Part shown: piece after piece, positions 11,143 through 21,114 of the stretch
How positions within the stretch are numbered: position 1 is the first letter of the stretch
How the letters are laid out: each line of letters opens with the position of its first letter
Assembly: GCA_965240325.2 (NCBI GenBank)
Contig: OZ251246.1
Location: forward strand, 620,001-684,000
Source: Rebecca billardiae RCC1528
Lineage: Eukaryota; Haptophyta
Direction of reading: 5' to 3'
Length of the DNA: 64,000 bases
The notes under the pieces: model-generated
Told to the model about the DNA's origin: nothing
What the model saw: the letters and a program-made list of their open reading frames with translations, nothing else
Database searches by the model: none
Program-made: the position numbers and the translations under genes

Positions 11143-12285
11143 ATGGCCGCTCGCGCAGGGGCCTCCTTGACTGCGGTCGACGACCGCTTCCTGGCTGCCC
11201 TTGAAACCGCCGGCGTGTCCGAGGCGACGCGCGCGCTGCTTCAGGCAGAGCTTATCGCCACACCACGCGCCGTCATCGCCCTCCCCGACCTCGCGTGGTC
11301 ACACCTGCTCGCGCGCGGCGTGCGCATCGGTGAGCACCCCGTGATCCTGGACGTGGCTCATGCAACCAGGGGCGATGAGCGCTTCGAGAAGCACGGGAGC
11401 CGGCGCGACTTCCAGATCTCGGCGTACGTCGTGAGCGGCTTCTCCGCCGGCCCCGCTCTCGTGCTGGGCATCGTCGACGAGTTCGGCCCGTACTCGGCCA
11501 GCCGGCCACTCACGTGGCTCGAGCAGGCGCTACTGGTCGCGCTGCCGGGCGTGATCTACCAGCTTTTGCTCAAGCGGCTGGTCGAGAAGGTCCGCACGGC
11601 TTTTTCGCTCGATGTGCTGCGCCAGCGCTCGAACGGCATCTCCCTGCGCGAGTCACAGCGCTCAAATCTCACCAATATGGCGATTGTCGCCGCGCTGTTG
11701 CTCACGGTGATCATTGCGATGATCCAGGCGGATCCGCCTTCGGCCGAGGGCGCGGACCGGCTGCTCGCGCAGTGGTACGCGCTCTTCCTCGCCGCGTCCA
11801 CCGTGCCGCTCTTTGGCGCGGTCGTCATGTCCTCGCTGCTCCTGCTGTACATCGAACCGCTCGACGACGACGCCGCGCTGAATTTCATCAGCAGCTTCAT
11901 CAATTACTTTGGCGAGCCAATCATCTCGACGGTCGTCGGCATCTTCAACTTTGTGCCCGCCCTGTCGCTGTGGGCGTTCGGTGTGTACGGCTTCTGGATG
12001 GGCGTGCTCTACACCTTCTCGTCGCTCATGCTCATGCGCAAGGTCGTGCTCACGCAGCTTTACCTCTCAACGTGGGAGAACAGCGCGCTCGATGCTGAGA
12101 CGCGCGAGCAACGCGAGCGCCAGGCGGACACCAAGGTGCACAAGCTCGCCAAGGCGGCCGCCGCGCGCGGCGGCGGCAGCCCACGCAAGCACGCGCGCGC
12201 CGCAGCGGCCGATGAGACACCGTCGGCAGTACCACCCGGGGTGGTGGCTTCCAGTCGGCTCGGGCCGGCAGTTCAGCGTCAATAG
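11143..12285 (+). CDS. Unrecognised multi-pass membrane protein
   Basis: Intronless 380-aa ORF starting at an ATG just downstream of a pyrimidine-rich tract. I do not recognise the family. Residues 1-75 are soluble. Hydrophobic segments follow at about 92-112, 124-142, 178-196, 212-240 and 255-310, giving some five or six membrane passes. A conserved-looking acidic loop, IEPLDDDAALN, lies between two of them. The last 70 residues are charged, then Ala/Arg-rich, and presumably cytosolic. Codon usage and the long uninterrupted frame support coding. It shares its upstream region with the CRT-like transporter. No catalytic motif is evident; it could be a channel or transporter subunit, but that is a guess. 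Confidence 0.7.
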   Translation: MAARAGASLTAVDDRFLAALETAGVSEATRALLQAELIATPRAVIALPDLAWSHLLARGVRIGEHPVILDVAHATRGDERFEKHGSRRDFQISAYVVSGFSAGPALVLGIVDEFGPYSASRPLTWLEQALLVALPGVIYQLLLKRLVEKVRTAFSLDVLRQRSNGISLRESQRSNLTNMAIVAALLLTVIIAMIQADPPSAEGADRLLAQWYALFLAASTVPLFGAVVMSSLLLLYIEPLDDDAALNFISSFINYFGEPIISTVVGIFNFVPALSLWAFGVYGFWMGVLYTFSSLMLMRKVVLTQLYLSTWENSALDAETREQRERQADTKVHKLAKAAAARGGGSPRKHARAAAADETPSAVPPGVVASSRLGPAVQRQ

Positions 12286-13137
12286 GGCTCTGCCCCCGCT
12301 CTGTGAGGCACTGCCTGATGCGGCGCCCGCGGGCGCGGCTCAGGAGTTGCCAAGACGCCGATCGTGATCGACTCATGCCGTGATCGAGGCGGGCCACCGC
12401 CGCCACCGGCCAGACGGGAGAGGCGCCGCAGCGGACCGCGGCCGGCGCCGCTGAGCCTGAGAATTATTTCACCATCGGCAAGGCGGCGACTCACTTGACA
12501 TTGCCAAGTCGTATGGCGGGCCGTAGGTCCGCCCCTTGTAGTGCCCGGGAAAAAGATAAGAAAAAGAAAAGGAAAAAAGAAAATCGCCTCGCAAAGTAGA
12601 AAAGAAAATCGCTTCGCTCACTACCGGGCGCCCTCGCAGCTCCCACTGGGGACGCTCGGCCGAAAACCATATGGCGCCTGGCGCGGAGCGCGTGGGCCGC
12701 GCGCGCCGAATCCAACGCCGGCGCGGACATCGCGCGAGGGATCCCTAGACGGGTTTTCGCCCGATTCGCGATTGCTGCCCTCGTCGTCTCGCGTGCAGGT
12801 CGAACGGGGCCCAAATCGGACCGTTTGATGCGGTACGCTCGGCGCGTCGACACGATCGTGAGACTTGGGGCGATCCTCGCCCGACGTGCACGTCGAAAGC
12901 TCGCACCGGCCATAGCATCATGCGCTGCGCACGATGACCGCCTCGCGCGATCCACCGTCGCGCGTCGGGCTCGGTGCGAGAAAGCCCTCATCACGAGGCG
13001 TCTCGCGGGCGGGAAGCGCCATCGCACGCGACGCAAGATTTGGCGCGGCCTTCTGAACTCGATCGCCGGAATCCGCGCACCGGACTCAGTCCTCGCTCGC
13101 GGTCCGGTCCCTCAGACGAAGCCCACGTCCGGCCTGC
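12286..13137. other. Intergenic region
   Basis: No gene supported. A purine-rich stretch (12549-12612, AAAAGAAAA-like) is flanked by GTAGTGCCCGG and its near reverse complement CACTACCGGGC, suggesting a small foldback or retro-element remnant. The minus ORF 12491-13036 shows no domain. Confidence 0.45.
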
Positions 13138-13948
13138 ATGGCGTCGACGGTGACCAATGCGACGGAAGCGCAGCGCCACACGGCGTACGACGCGCAGCGG
13201 ACGCACCTCCCGGGTCTGTCGCCGTGGCAGCAACCGCGTCATCGCGAGTTGGCGACCCTCGCCGCAGCGCGACACAGACAAGCCCGTGATGCCATCTGCA
13301 GAGAGACGGGACGTCGAGCATGCAACATCGCCGCGCCATCCTCGTCCATGGCGCAGGCGCTGCGGGACGAGGCGGACGTCGTCACGCCGGTGACGGATGC
13401 GCTGCGAATCGTGTGTTTGCTCGAGCAGCTCGTGCCCACTCTCGATCGCGAGTGGCACACGCTGTCGCTGTGCGCGCGCGCGCACAACCAACAGCTCCTT
13501 GTGCCGCCGAACACGCAGGCGCCAGACCTGTCGCACGAGGCGAAGAGCGACGACCGCGCGAACGTCAACGCGCTCGTGCTCAGCGTGGCAGCCGTGCACG
13601 ACGCCAACGCGACCTGCGCCGAGCCCATCATGCCCGGAGCAGACATCGGCAAGCATCCTCGCGACGACCGCTCTCGGCTGGCGGCAGGAGGACATGCACA
13701 TGATCTACTCTGGCGGCTTCGTCGGCGGCGAGGCGCTCGATTACGCCATCGCGGTCGAGATGCGGCACATACAGTGCGTACCCGCGCTCGCGCGGAGCAA
13801 CGGGCTACCCGCCCCGCCCCGCGCGCTGCACATTCCCTCGTGGGTGTGGGCCTCGCTGATGCGCATAAGAGTACAGACTGAGACGTGTCACACGTCGGGG
13901 AGCCAACTTCACGTGTCATCACTGGTCCTTGCACTCGACTGTCCGTAA
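13138..13948 (+). pseudogene. Decayed or frameshifted hypothetical gene
   Basis: From an ATG at 13138 one frame gives about 175 residues of plausible protein (balanced composition, segments such as DALRIVCLLEQLVPTLDREW). The reading quality then jumps near 13640 to another forward frame containing IYSGGFVGGEALDYAIAVEM and ending at a stop at 13948. No splice signals explain the jump well, so a frameshift in a decayed ORF is the simplest reading. No family is recognised. It lies 130 bp left of a candidate transposon and may belong to the mobile fraction. Confidence 0.35.
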
Positions 13949-14080
13949 CCCACGGCCACGAGCGAATGTGGAAAGACGCGAACCCGCAAAGGATACATTG
14001 CGACAGCACTGGCACGGCCCGCCGACTCCCCCGCCCGCCAGGGCACAGTGACAGTTTTTAATATAATATTACGAGATAAT

Positions 14081-14114
14081 GTCAGCTGTATTGCCGTTTT
14101 GGAAAGTGTGGTCA
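14081..14114 (+). repeat. Left terminal inverted repeat of the 1.8-kb element
   Basis: Starts GTCAGCTGTATTGCCGTTTT. It differs from the right terminus at three of 34 positions. Confidence 0.8.
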
Positions 14115-15871
14115 TTCATCGATCGCGGTTCAGGCTATGCTCTGCCACCAGCGCCGACTTCGTGTCGACGATCGGGCACTGCCGACGACGAATCAGGAGA
14201 CCTGCGCCGTCCTACCTGTGTCGTTAAATCATAGAATGGGTCAGGTGTATTGCCAAACGCACGTTTTGACTACCGCGGTCAGTTGTATTGCCGTTTTCCA
14301 TGTTTGGGAATCACGTGTCAATCTTGTTGCCAACGTCGAATACTTGTGTCAGGTGTATTGCCGTGGATGATGGCCCAATACTTTGTCCAGCTGTATTGCC
14401 GTCGCGCAGTGTGGGTCAGTAATCAGTTGTGTTGCCGTTTGCGCATCTTTGATTCAGGTTTGTTGCCGCGATCGCCCACGCGCTGATGATATGGCGCTGG
14501 CGCCCACGCGTCGCCGGCGTGCGCGGCGTGCCCTTGAGCAGGCCTAGCTGATCCCAGGCCAGAAGAGTGACGTTCAACGACGACGATCTCTGCCGGGGTA
14601 GCGCCGTGTTCCTCGACATCATCAAGCCGAACGACGAGCTGAACCGTGGACCGGAATCTGCACAAACGCTTCCGCATGCGCGCGCAGTGCAACACGCGCG
14701 TGCACCTCGGGCTACTCGCCGTCTACGCGGAGACGGGCGAGAATCCGTCGCGACTTCTATCGAATCGGCGTTGCTCCGTGCTCACTTCGACTCCGGGACC
14801 GTCAAGCGCGCAGTCGATGACATTGCGACGGCAGCGCATGCAGGTGCATGCGTGAAGCAGGGTGAGCGTGAGTTGCCGCGCCCCAATTCGCGGGAGTCGA
14901 ACGTGCACGACGGGCGTGTGCTCTTCAACGGCCTCAAGGAGCTTGACTAACGCGACGCGCGTCCCCCTCACTGCCTGCCATCGACTGTCATTCACACCGT
15001 GGCGATCAACCAACGCGCGTCGCTCTCGCTCGTGCAACACTGCTGGCGCGTGCCTTTTTGCGATTGTCATCACTCCAACAGCAGACTGCCCTGTGGTCAA
15101 CCGTGTGCAGGTGGCTGACCGTGCGCCAGTCGCACTCGTCAACGCAGGCTGATTGGCCCGTGGAGGAGGAAGTCCAAGGCGTACTGCCAGCTGGGACACA
15201 ACGCACCGACCGGCGGGCGGTGCGCCGCGCGCGCCTCGACGAGCCAGCAAGCAGGCGGGGCAGGCGACGCTTCCTGCTGCTGCTGGAACCCGAGTGGCAG
15301 GCTTGGCGAGCGCGGTCGCAGCTTGAGGCGGCGCGTGCAGCGGCACGGGACGCGATGCGGCTCACATGGCCGCTGAAGTAGCAGCAGTCCCGATGGCGCT
15401 GGCGGCCGGCCGCCGGCGGGCGGCAAGCGCGACGGCGACGGGAAGCGCCGACTGCTACTGGAAGTCAAGATGAGCTACGCAGGCCGCATGATGATGGCAT
15501 GTCGGTTGGTTGCAGTCGCGTATCCTGCATGCCGCGCGCAGGCAGTCGCAGCTCTGCACGCACGCGCACACGGGCTGCGCGCGTCTCTTGTCTGAGTGCG
15601 AGTCGTGCCCCAGCCACCAGCTGCTGGCGGCAATACAACTGACACATAGTTATGGAAAGGGCAATATTTCTGAGCAGACTATGTTCAAGCTCGAAAACGG
15701 CAATATTCGTGAACCAAGTAGTGTGAAAGGGTCATTGGTTTGAAACCAGTATTTGAGGGGCAATATTGTTATTGGCACACTATCCAAAAGCGGCAATATT
15801 CTTGACCCATACTACTGAAAACGGCAATACAACTGACCACGGTAGTCATAACGTGCTTTTGGCAATACAAC

Positions 15872-15905
15872 TGACCACACTATCCAAAGCGGCAATACAA
15901 CTGAC
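15872..15905 (-). repeat. Right terminal inverted repeat of the 1.8-kb element
   Basis: Ends GGCAATACAACTGAC; the reverse complement aligns with 14081-14114 without gaps. Confidence 0.8.
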
Positions 15906-15922
15906 GTCGACTCTAATATTAA

Positions 15923-15978
15923 TGATATGATGATGATTGATGATGATGATGACGATGATGATGATGATATGATAATAA

Positions 15979-16009
<31 letters not shown>

Positions 16010-16047
16010 AAGAAGAAGAAGAAGAAGAAGAAGATGATGATGATGAT
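15923..16047. repeat. Compound (GAT)n / (GAA)n / (GAT)n microsatellite
   Basis: GAT-type repeats to about 15970, then some 18 GAA/AAG units to 16033, then GAT units again. It lies directly outside the right end of the 1.8-kb element. Confidence 0.97.
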
Positions 16048-16228
16048 AACTACTGAGAATATTTAATATAATATATTATTTGAATTATTAGTAATAATAA
16101 TTATTATAAATATGATACCGTACGTGATTTGACACATGACTCTGCCACAGTCCGAACTGCTTCCTCCGAGGCTACCTCCTAGGCTTGCAGTTGGCGCGTC
16201 ATCCCGCATCCGGCCTGAGCACGGGAAT

Positions 16229-16650
16229 TCAGTTGCTTCCTCGGGCCGGGCCCGCAGCTGTGCGGCTGCCGTTTTGTGTGATGGCTTCTGCCATGTCGTC
16301 GTCGTCGTCGTCGTCGGCTGCGGCGGGCGCGTTTGGCTCTTCCTCGTCATCGTCATCGTCGTCATCCAGGTCTTCGATCACCTCGATGTCCCCGCCCAGT
16401 GTTTCGTGCATATCACTTGCTGCGGCGCGCGCGCACGCTCGGGACGAGTCAATCGCATGCCTCTGCAGTTAGACTGCACGCACTGCCGAGGGTCCGTAAT
16501 GCGGCAAGTCGCGCGGTGCACGCAAGTCAGCATACCATCTGCGCTGTAGAAGGGCTTCCCCGACATGAGTCGGCGGTCGCCCGGCTCACGAATGGTGAGG
16601 ACGTCAAAGATGTCGCGAGTAGCAGCCGGGGCTCCGCCATCGTTCGTCAT
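16229..16650 (-). CDS. Small acidic protein, two exons, unknown function
   Basis: Exon 1 is 16536-16650 from an ATG; the intron 16420-16535 begins GTATGC and ends GCAG; exon 2 is 16229-16419. The join is in frame and gives 101 residues. The N-terminal 38 residues contain a structured-looking segment (IFDVLTIREPGDRRLMSGKP). The C-terminal half is dominated by two Asp runs (DDDDDDDEEE and DDDDDDD). Acidic runs of this sort occur in chaperone-like or nuclear proteins, but no family is recognised. Upstream exons cannot be excluded. The good splice signals and the meaningful frame change at them argue for a real gene. Confidence 0.5.
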
Positions 16651-16862
16651 GGGGAGGCCGTGCTGGACTGCCCGGGTGACTAGTCCGAGTTGTGAGTGTC
16701 GGCCTTGCCTTTTGCCGGTTCGATGCTGACGACGACCTCAGGCAGGCGAGATTACGGTACGGCAGGCACGCCTCGTTGAGGATGGCGGTCACACCGACGA
16801 CGCCAGCAACAGTCGATGCCGCCGACAGCAGCTAGGCGGCGGCCAGCGCGCTCATCTGCTCA

Positions 16863-19800
16863 CTATGCCGGCTGCGCCCTGAGCCTCACATACACAGAGT
16901 AGCGCTCGTCGATCACCTCGTTCAGTGGCACGAGCAGCAGCGTGCCGGCAGGCAGCGCGTGCGCGCGCTCGGCCGCGCCGGCGGCTGCCGCGTGCACGCG
17001 CTCAGCCTCCGCCAGCTCTCGCGCACACCAGAAGCTCCCTGCGGGCAGCTGCGCCAGGGGGGCGTGCAGCTCGAACGTGCTCGCTCGCGCGAACGCGAGC
17101 GGGTGGTACTTTCCGTCGCGCGGCGGCGGCTTGCGCGCGACGAGGTCGGACTCGACGCCCGCGGCGGGCTCCGCCAAGCTCGCCGGCCCGCTGGGCGCAG
17201 CGCCGTCCTCGGCAGTCCGGTGCGCGGAGAGGAAGAGCCCGGGGGCCGCCTCCGACTCGAGCGCGTAGAACGCGAGGCCCGGCACGAACCCGTCTCGCCG
17301 CCTCCACCGCGCCTCGCGCGCATTGGGCCCCAGGTCGCACCGAAGGCGCACCGCGCGCTCGGCCGGCATGGCGCCGCTCCGAGAGTCCGGGACAGCGGCG
17401 AGGGCGATGTAGCAGCCTGGCTGGCTGAGCGCCGCGAAGGCGACGGCGGCCGTGCCGTCAGCGGAGGCCACCTCGGCGAACGTCGCCGCGCCCAGCTCAT
17501 CCGTGCCGCCCGCGCGCTCGCTCTCCCGGAAGGGCGCGCGCGGCGCGTCGCCACGACGCAGGAAGAGGCGCCCGTGTCCGTCGTGGGCGAGCGCGCCCGC
17601 GGGCGCGACGAGCGACTTGAAGCGCGTGCGCGCCGCGTCTGGCACGAGGGCGCACGCGCGCGCCACGTCCGCCGGCGCGTACGGCAGCTCGGGCGTCGGC
17701 GACGCGCCGGCGCCGCCTTCGCCGCCGCGCGCGGACGCGCTCAGCACGGCCAGCACCAGGGGCCCCCACAGCAGAGCGTGCAGGCCTCTGAACTTGGCGC
17801 GCGCGTCGGCAAGCGGCTCGGCGCGGAGCTGCAGCGGCAGCTGCAGCTCCAGCGTGTCGCCGGGCTGCAGGCACTGCCCACGCACGCCCGCGAAGGCGGC
17901 GCGCGCCGCGGTGCTCGCGGCCGCGCCGCCGCCCTCGGTCGCCGCCGCCGCGGGCAGTTCGAGGGGGATGGGCTGCCGATTAAAGAGCGCCCGCACCGGT
18001 GCTGAAGGTTGGGACTCGGCCGCGGCGCGCGCCCAACCGGGCACGCGCACCGCGAGCTCCAGGTCGACGCTCTCGGCTTGCGCCGACCCGCCCGCTGCGG
18101 AGGCGGCGCCCCCGCCGCCGCCGAGGCCAGCCGTGCACCGCTGCGCGCGCGCATCCGCCCTGAGCACACGCAGCGAGACAGAGTGCACAGGGCTGGCGCC
18201 AAGCGGCGCCATCTCTGTCAGCTCGACTTCAAGCAGGGCAGCGGCCGGGGCGCCGATGGCCGGCGCGGGCGGCAGCACGGCCCAGCTCGCGCGCGAGGGC
18301 ACGAGCTGCGCGGCGAGCAGCGCCGCCGCCGCGCCGCCGCCGCCGCCGCCGCCGCGCGCCGCGCCGCTGTGCCACGCAGTCGTGTACCAGACGCGGTCGT
18401 TCAGCCGAGCGAAGTTCTCGATGCCAGTTCCAGAGCAGCACCAAAAGTCGCCGTGCGGGACAGCCCAGCCGGAGAGCCGCCACGCCTGCCGCTCGCGCTT
18501 GGAGACGTTGCTCCCGAGCGGCAGGAAGTAGAGCAGCTCGCCGGGCTCGAGCCCGCGCTGCGTGCCCAGGATCCCGTTCAGCACGGCGCGCTCGATGAAC
18601 TCCGCCACCGGCGCGTGCGCGTGCGCCGTCAGCAGAACGTCGGCGAGCCGCAGGTGGTTGTACGTGGTGCAACTCTCCTGGTGCTCCGCGCCCGCCGGGT
18701 GGTGGCCCGCGATCGCCTCGCCGAGCTCGTGCGGCCTTCCCCACATCTCGGCGTGCGACGTGCCGCCCGTCGCGTACGCGTGCGCGTCGCCGAGCGTCCG
18801 GTACAGCCGGCGTGTCAGCCGCGCAAAGTGCGCCTCGCCCGTGAGCGCGTGCCGGCGCGCCGCCCCGAGCGCGATGGGCAAGTGCGTGTTTGCGTGCAGC
18901 CCGTCGAGCGGGTGCAGCGGCCGCTCGGCCGGGGCGCCGGGCACAGGCTTCGCGCCGACGAAGCAGCGCTTGTCGTACAGCGAGGCGAGCCGGCTCCACC
19001 GCCGCTCACCCGTGAGCGCGGCCAGCCGCCACAGCACCTGCGGCGGCGTGGGCGCACGGGCGCGCGCGGACGCGAGGCGCACACGCGCGCGCGTGGGCGC
19101 GCGGGCCGCCACCGGTCTCGCGAGCTGCCGGGGGTGCGCGGGCGTGGCGCGGCTCCTTCGATCTGCCGTGGCGCGCGCGGCCGGCCCGCCCCTCCGGCGC
19201 GGCGCACCTCGTTGAACCCGCCGTACTCCATATTCAGACTCTCCTGGAAGTGGTCAAGGCCGTTCTTGGAGATTGCAATCTCGGCGCGCCGCTCCGCGTA
19301 TTCGCCAAACTTGAGCACGACGCCGAGCGCCGCCTCGCTGCCGGCGAGCTCGTGCATGTCGAGCAGCCCGGCGAGCACCTTGTGCAGCGTGTACAACGGC
19401 GCCCATACCGGCTTGTGCTCCTCAAAACGGTCGAGCAGCGAGTCCGGGAACGCCTGCGGGCGAGCGGCGCGCGGCGCAGGGCGAGCGAGGGCGGCGTGTG
19501 TGCCAAGGGCAGAGGCGGCGCGGGGATGCGCGCGCGCACGCGGCGCGGGCGTGAGCGGGCTTGCGCGCCGCGCCCTCGCGCGCGGGCCGCCGCGACGCGC
19601 ACACGCGCACGCCGCGCACGCGCGCGCGGCAGGCGCGCCGCGCGTGCGCGCCCACGCACAGACACGTAGCCTGTTCCCAGCTTGGCCTGGCACTCTGCGA
19701 TCGCGGCGACGACCGCGCGCGCCTTGGCGGCGAGGGCGGCGTGGTCGAGGCTGGCGATGAGCGCCGCGGCTGCGGAGAGCCAGTGCCCCAAGAAGTGCCC

Positions 19801-20436
19801 GCGCAGCTCCGAGCCCGGGTGCTCCCAGCCGGTGAGCGGCTGCGCTCCGCGTGTCGGCAGCTTGGCGAGCGTCCGCCAAGACCACAGCAGCGCGTCGTGG
19901 TCGAGCGCGAGCAGGTACTCGAGGTCGGAGGCCTGGGCGCGCTGGAGCCGCGTGCCCGGCGTGAGCACCACGGCCGAGAGCGGCAGGCCCTCGAGCTTGC
20001 TCCGCGGCCGCTCCGCCTCGCCGAGCGGAGGCGCATCGAACGGGACCTCGATTCGAATGAGCTCTCGCTCCTTCATCGGGAATCGCTCGAAGCGGAAGCC
20101 AGGCCCGGAGTAGTCAGGGCAGCGCTTCGTCTCGGTGGGCGGCGACACACCGCCGTCACCGTCGTCGCGCAGCTCGTCGTCCGCAAGCGGCCATGCCGCG
20201 AGCACCGCCGGCGGCGCGGCGCGGGGCAGCGCTGCGCGCGCTCGTCGCTCCTCGAGCCGGCGCATGCTCGCAGCAGTCGCGGCCGAGGCCGCGGCGGCAG
20301 CCTCGGGGGCCGAGGCGCGCGTGTTGGCGAGGAGTACAACCAGCGGGTACGCCATGCCGACGCCCAACGTCGCGGCGAGGAGCGCGCATCGACCGGGCCG
20401 GCCTGGTCGCCGCTGGTCCCGATGACGCGGCGCCAT
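16863..20436 (-). CDS. GH127-type (DUF1680) glycosidase, membrane-anchored
   Basis: Three exons: 19660-20436, 19208-19453 and 16863-19037. All junctions are phase 0, introns are 206 and 170 bp beginning GTGCGT and GTGCGC, and the product is 1,065 aa. Exon joins recreate family-conserved blocks (GTGYVS/AFPDSLLDRFEE and MEYGGFNE/VLWRLAALTG). GH127 enzymes are retaining beta-L-arabinofuranosidases using a zinc-bound cysteine. The metal and catalytic set of the bacterial prototype appears conserved: Glu in GEAI (about 448), ESC (462-464) and the FWCCSGTGIEN block with Cys541-Cys542. The YTLHK motif is in exon 2 and HANTH at 389-393. Residues 16-38 form a single hydrophobic signal-anchor, so the enzyme should face the secretory lumen or cell surface. 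Low-complexity Gly/Ala insertions occur in the C-terminal half. Arabinose specificity is by family only; related families (e.g. GH146) share the fold. Confidence 0.87.
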
Positions 20437-21114
20437 GATTATTATAATGTTGCGCAACCTTCCGCATTCCGTCTCAAGTACAGTTTATTTGTTTTAACGT
20501 GCGTAAGGCTCACGGTGGCAGGTTGCCGCGCCATCCTTCATCGCACGCTCTCCGAAGAGAGACCTGGAAACTGACAGTAGCCTACTCTGTCCCTGATCAA
20601 GACCGTGGATCTACAAGCAGTACAGCAAGGGCCCTTGAGTACAGTGCGTCTATACTTCGGATTGTAGTTGCCGATCGTACGCTGCCTCAGCCGAGTCTTC
20701 AGGCGAGTGTATCAGGGCGCCGCCGGGGTGCCGGTCGGACTCAGCCAACTAGCAGTGCTGAAGGAAAGAAATCGCGGTGCTGAGGATTTGCTGTCGTTGC
20801 TGTGGTCGTTCTGAATAATAACATGCTGCTGTTCATGGTCACGTACACCACACTGGAAATATATGCTGATGAGGCTTATGACGATGGAAGTGAAGTCGCC
20901 GAGCCTGCACGAGTCGTCAAGCCCGTGTGTCGCATGCGGTTGCGAGCCCCTGTCATCGCTGTCCGTGCAGGAGCCCGTCTGGTCCTAGTCCTACAATCTC
21001 GCATCAACACGGCCGCAGTAGCAGATGATGATGAGATGCCTGCCGTGATGATACACACGCGGCGATGCGCCACTGCATGTCCTCGATCAAATGAAGCAGA
21101 GTGCGACGCGCGCT
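20437..21114. other. Intergenic region between two minus-strand genes
   Basis: Holds the promoter side of the glycosidase gene and the 3' flank of the channel gene. Short ORFs (for example 20802-21197) show no domain. Confidence 0.5.

Larger units (their letters stand above)
14081..15905. mobile_element. Candidate 1.8-kb transposon with 34-bp inverted termini
   Basis: The first 34 bases (14081-14114) match the reverse complement of the last 34 (15872-15905) at 31 positions; both start GTCAGYTGTATTGCC. Variants of that 15-mer recur inward from each end in opposite orientation: on the left near 14236, 14278, 14348, 14385 and 14424 with degenerate ones between, and on the right as GGCAATACAACTGAC or GGCAATATT at about 15628, 15661, 15699, 15761, 15794, 15824 and 15862. 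The centre (14480-15600) has short open frames but no recognised transposase. No clean target duplication abuts the termini; TAATATTA occurs 8-9 bp outside both ends, which may be a displaced 8-bp duplication or chance in AT-rich DNA. Confidence 0.65.
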
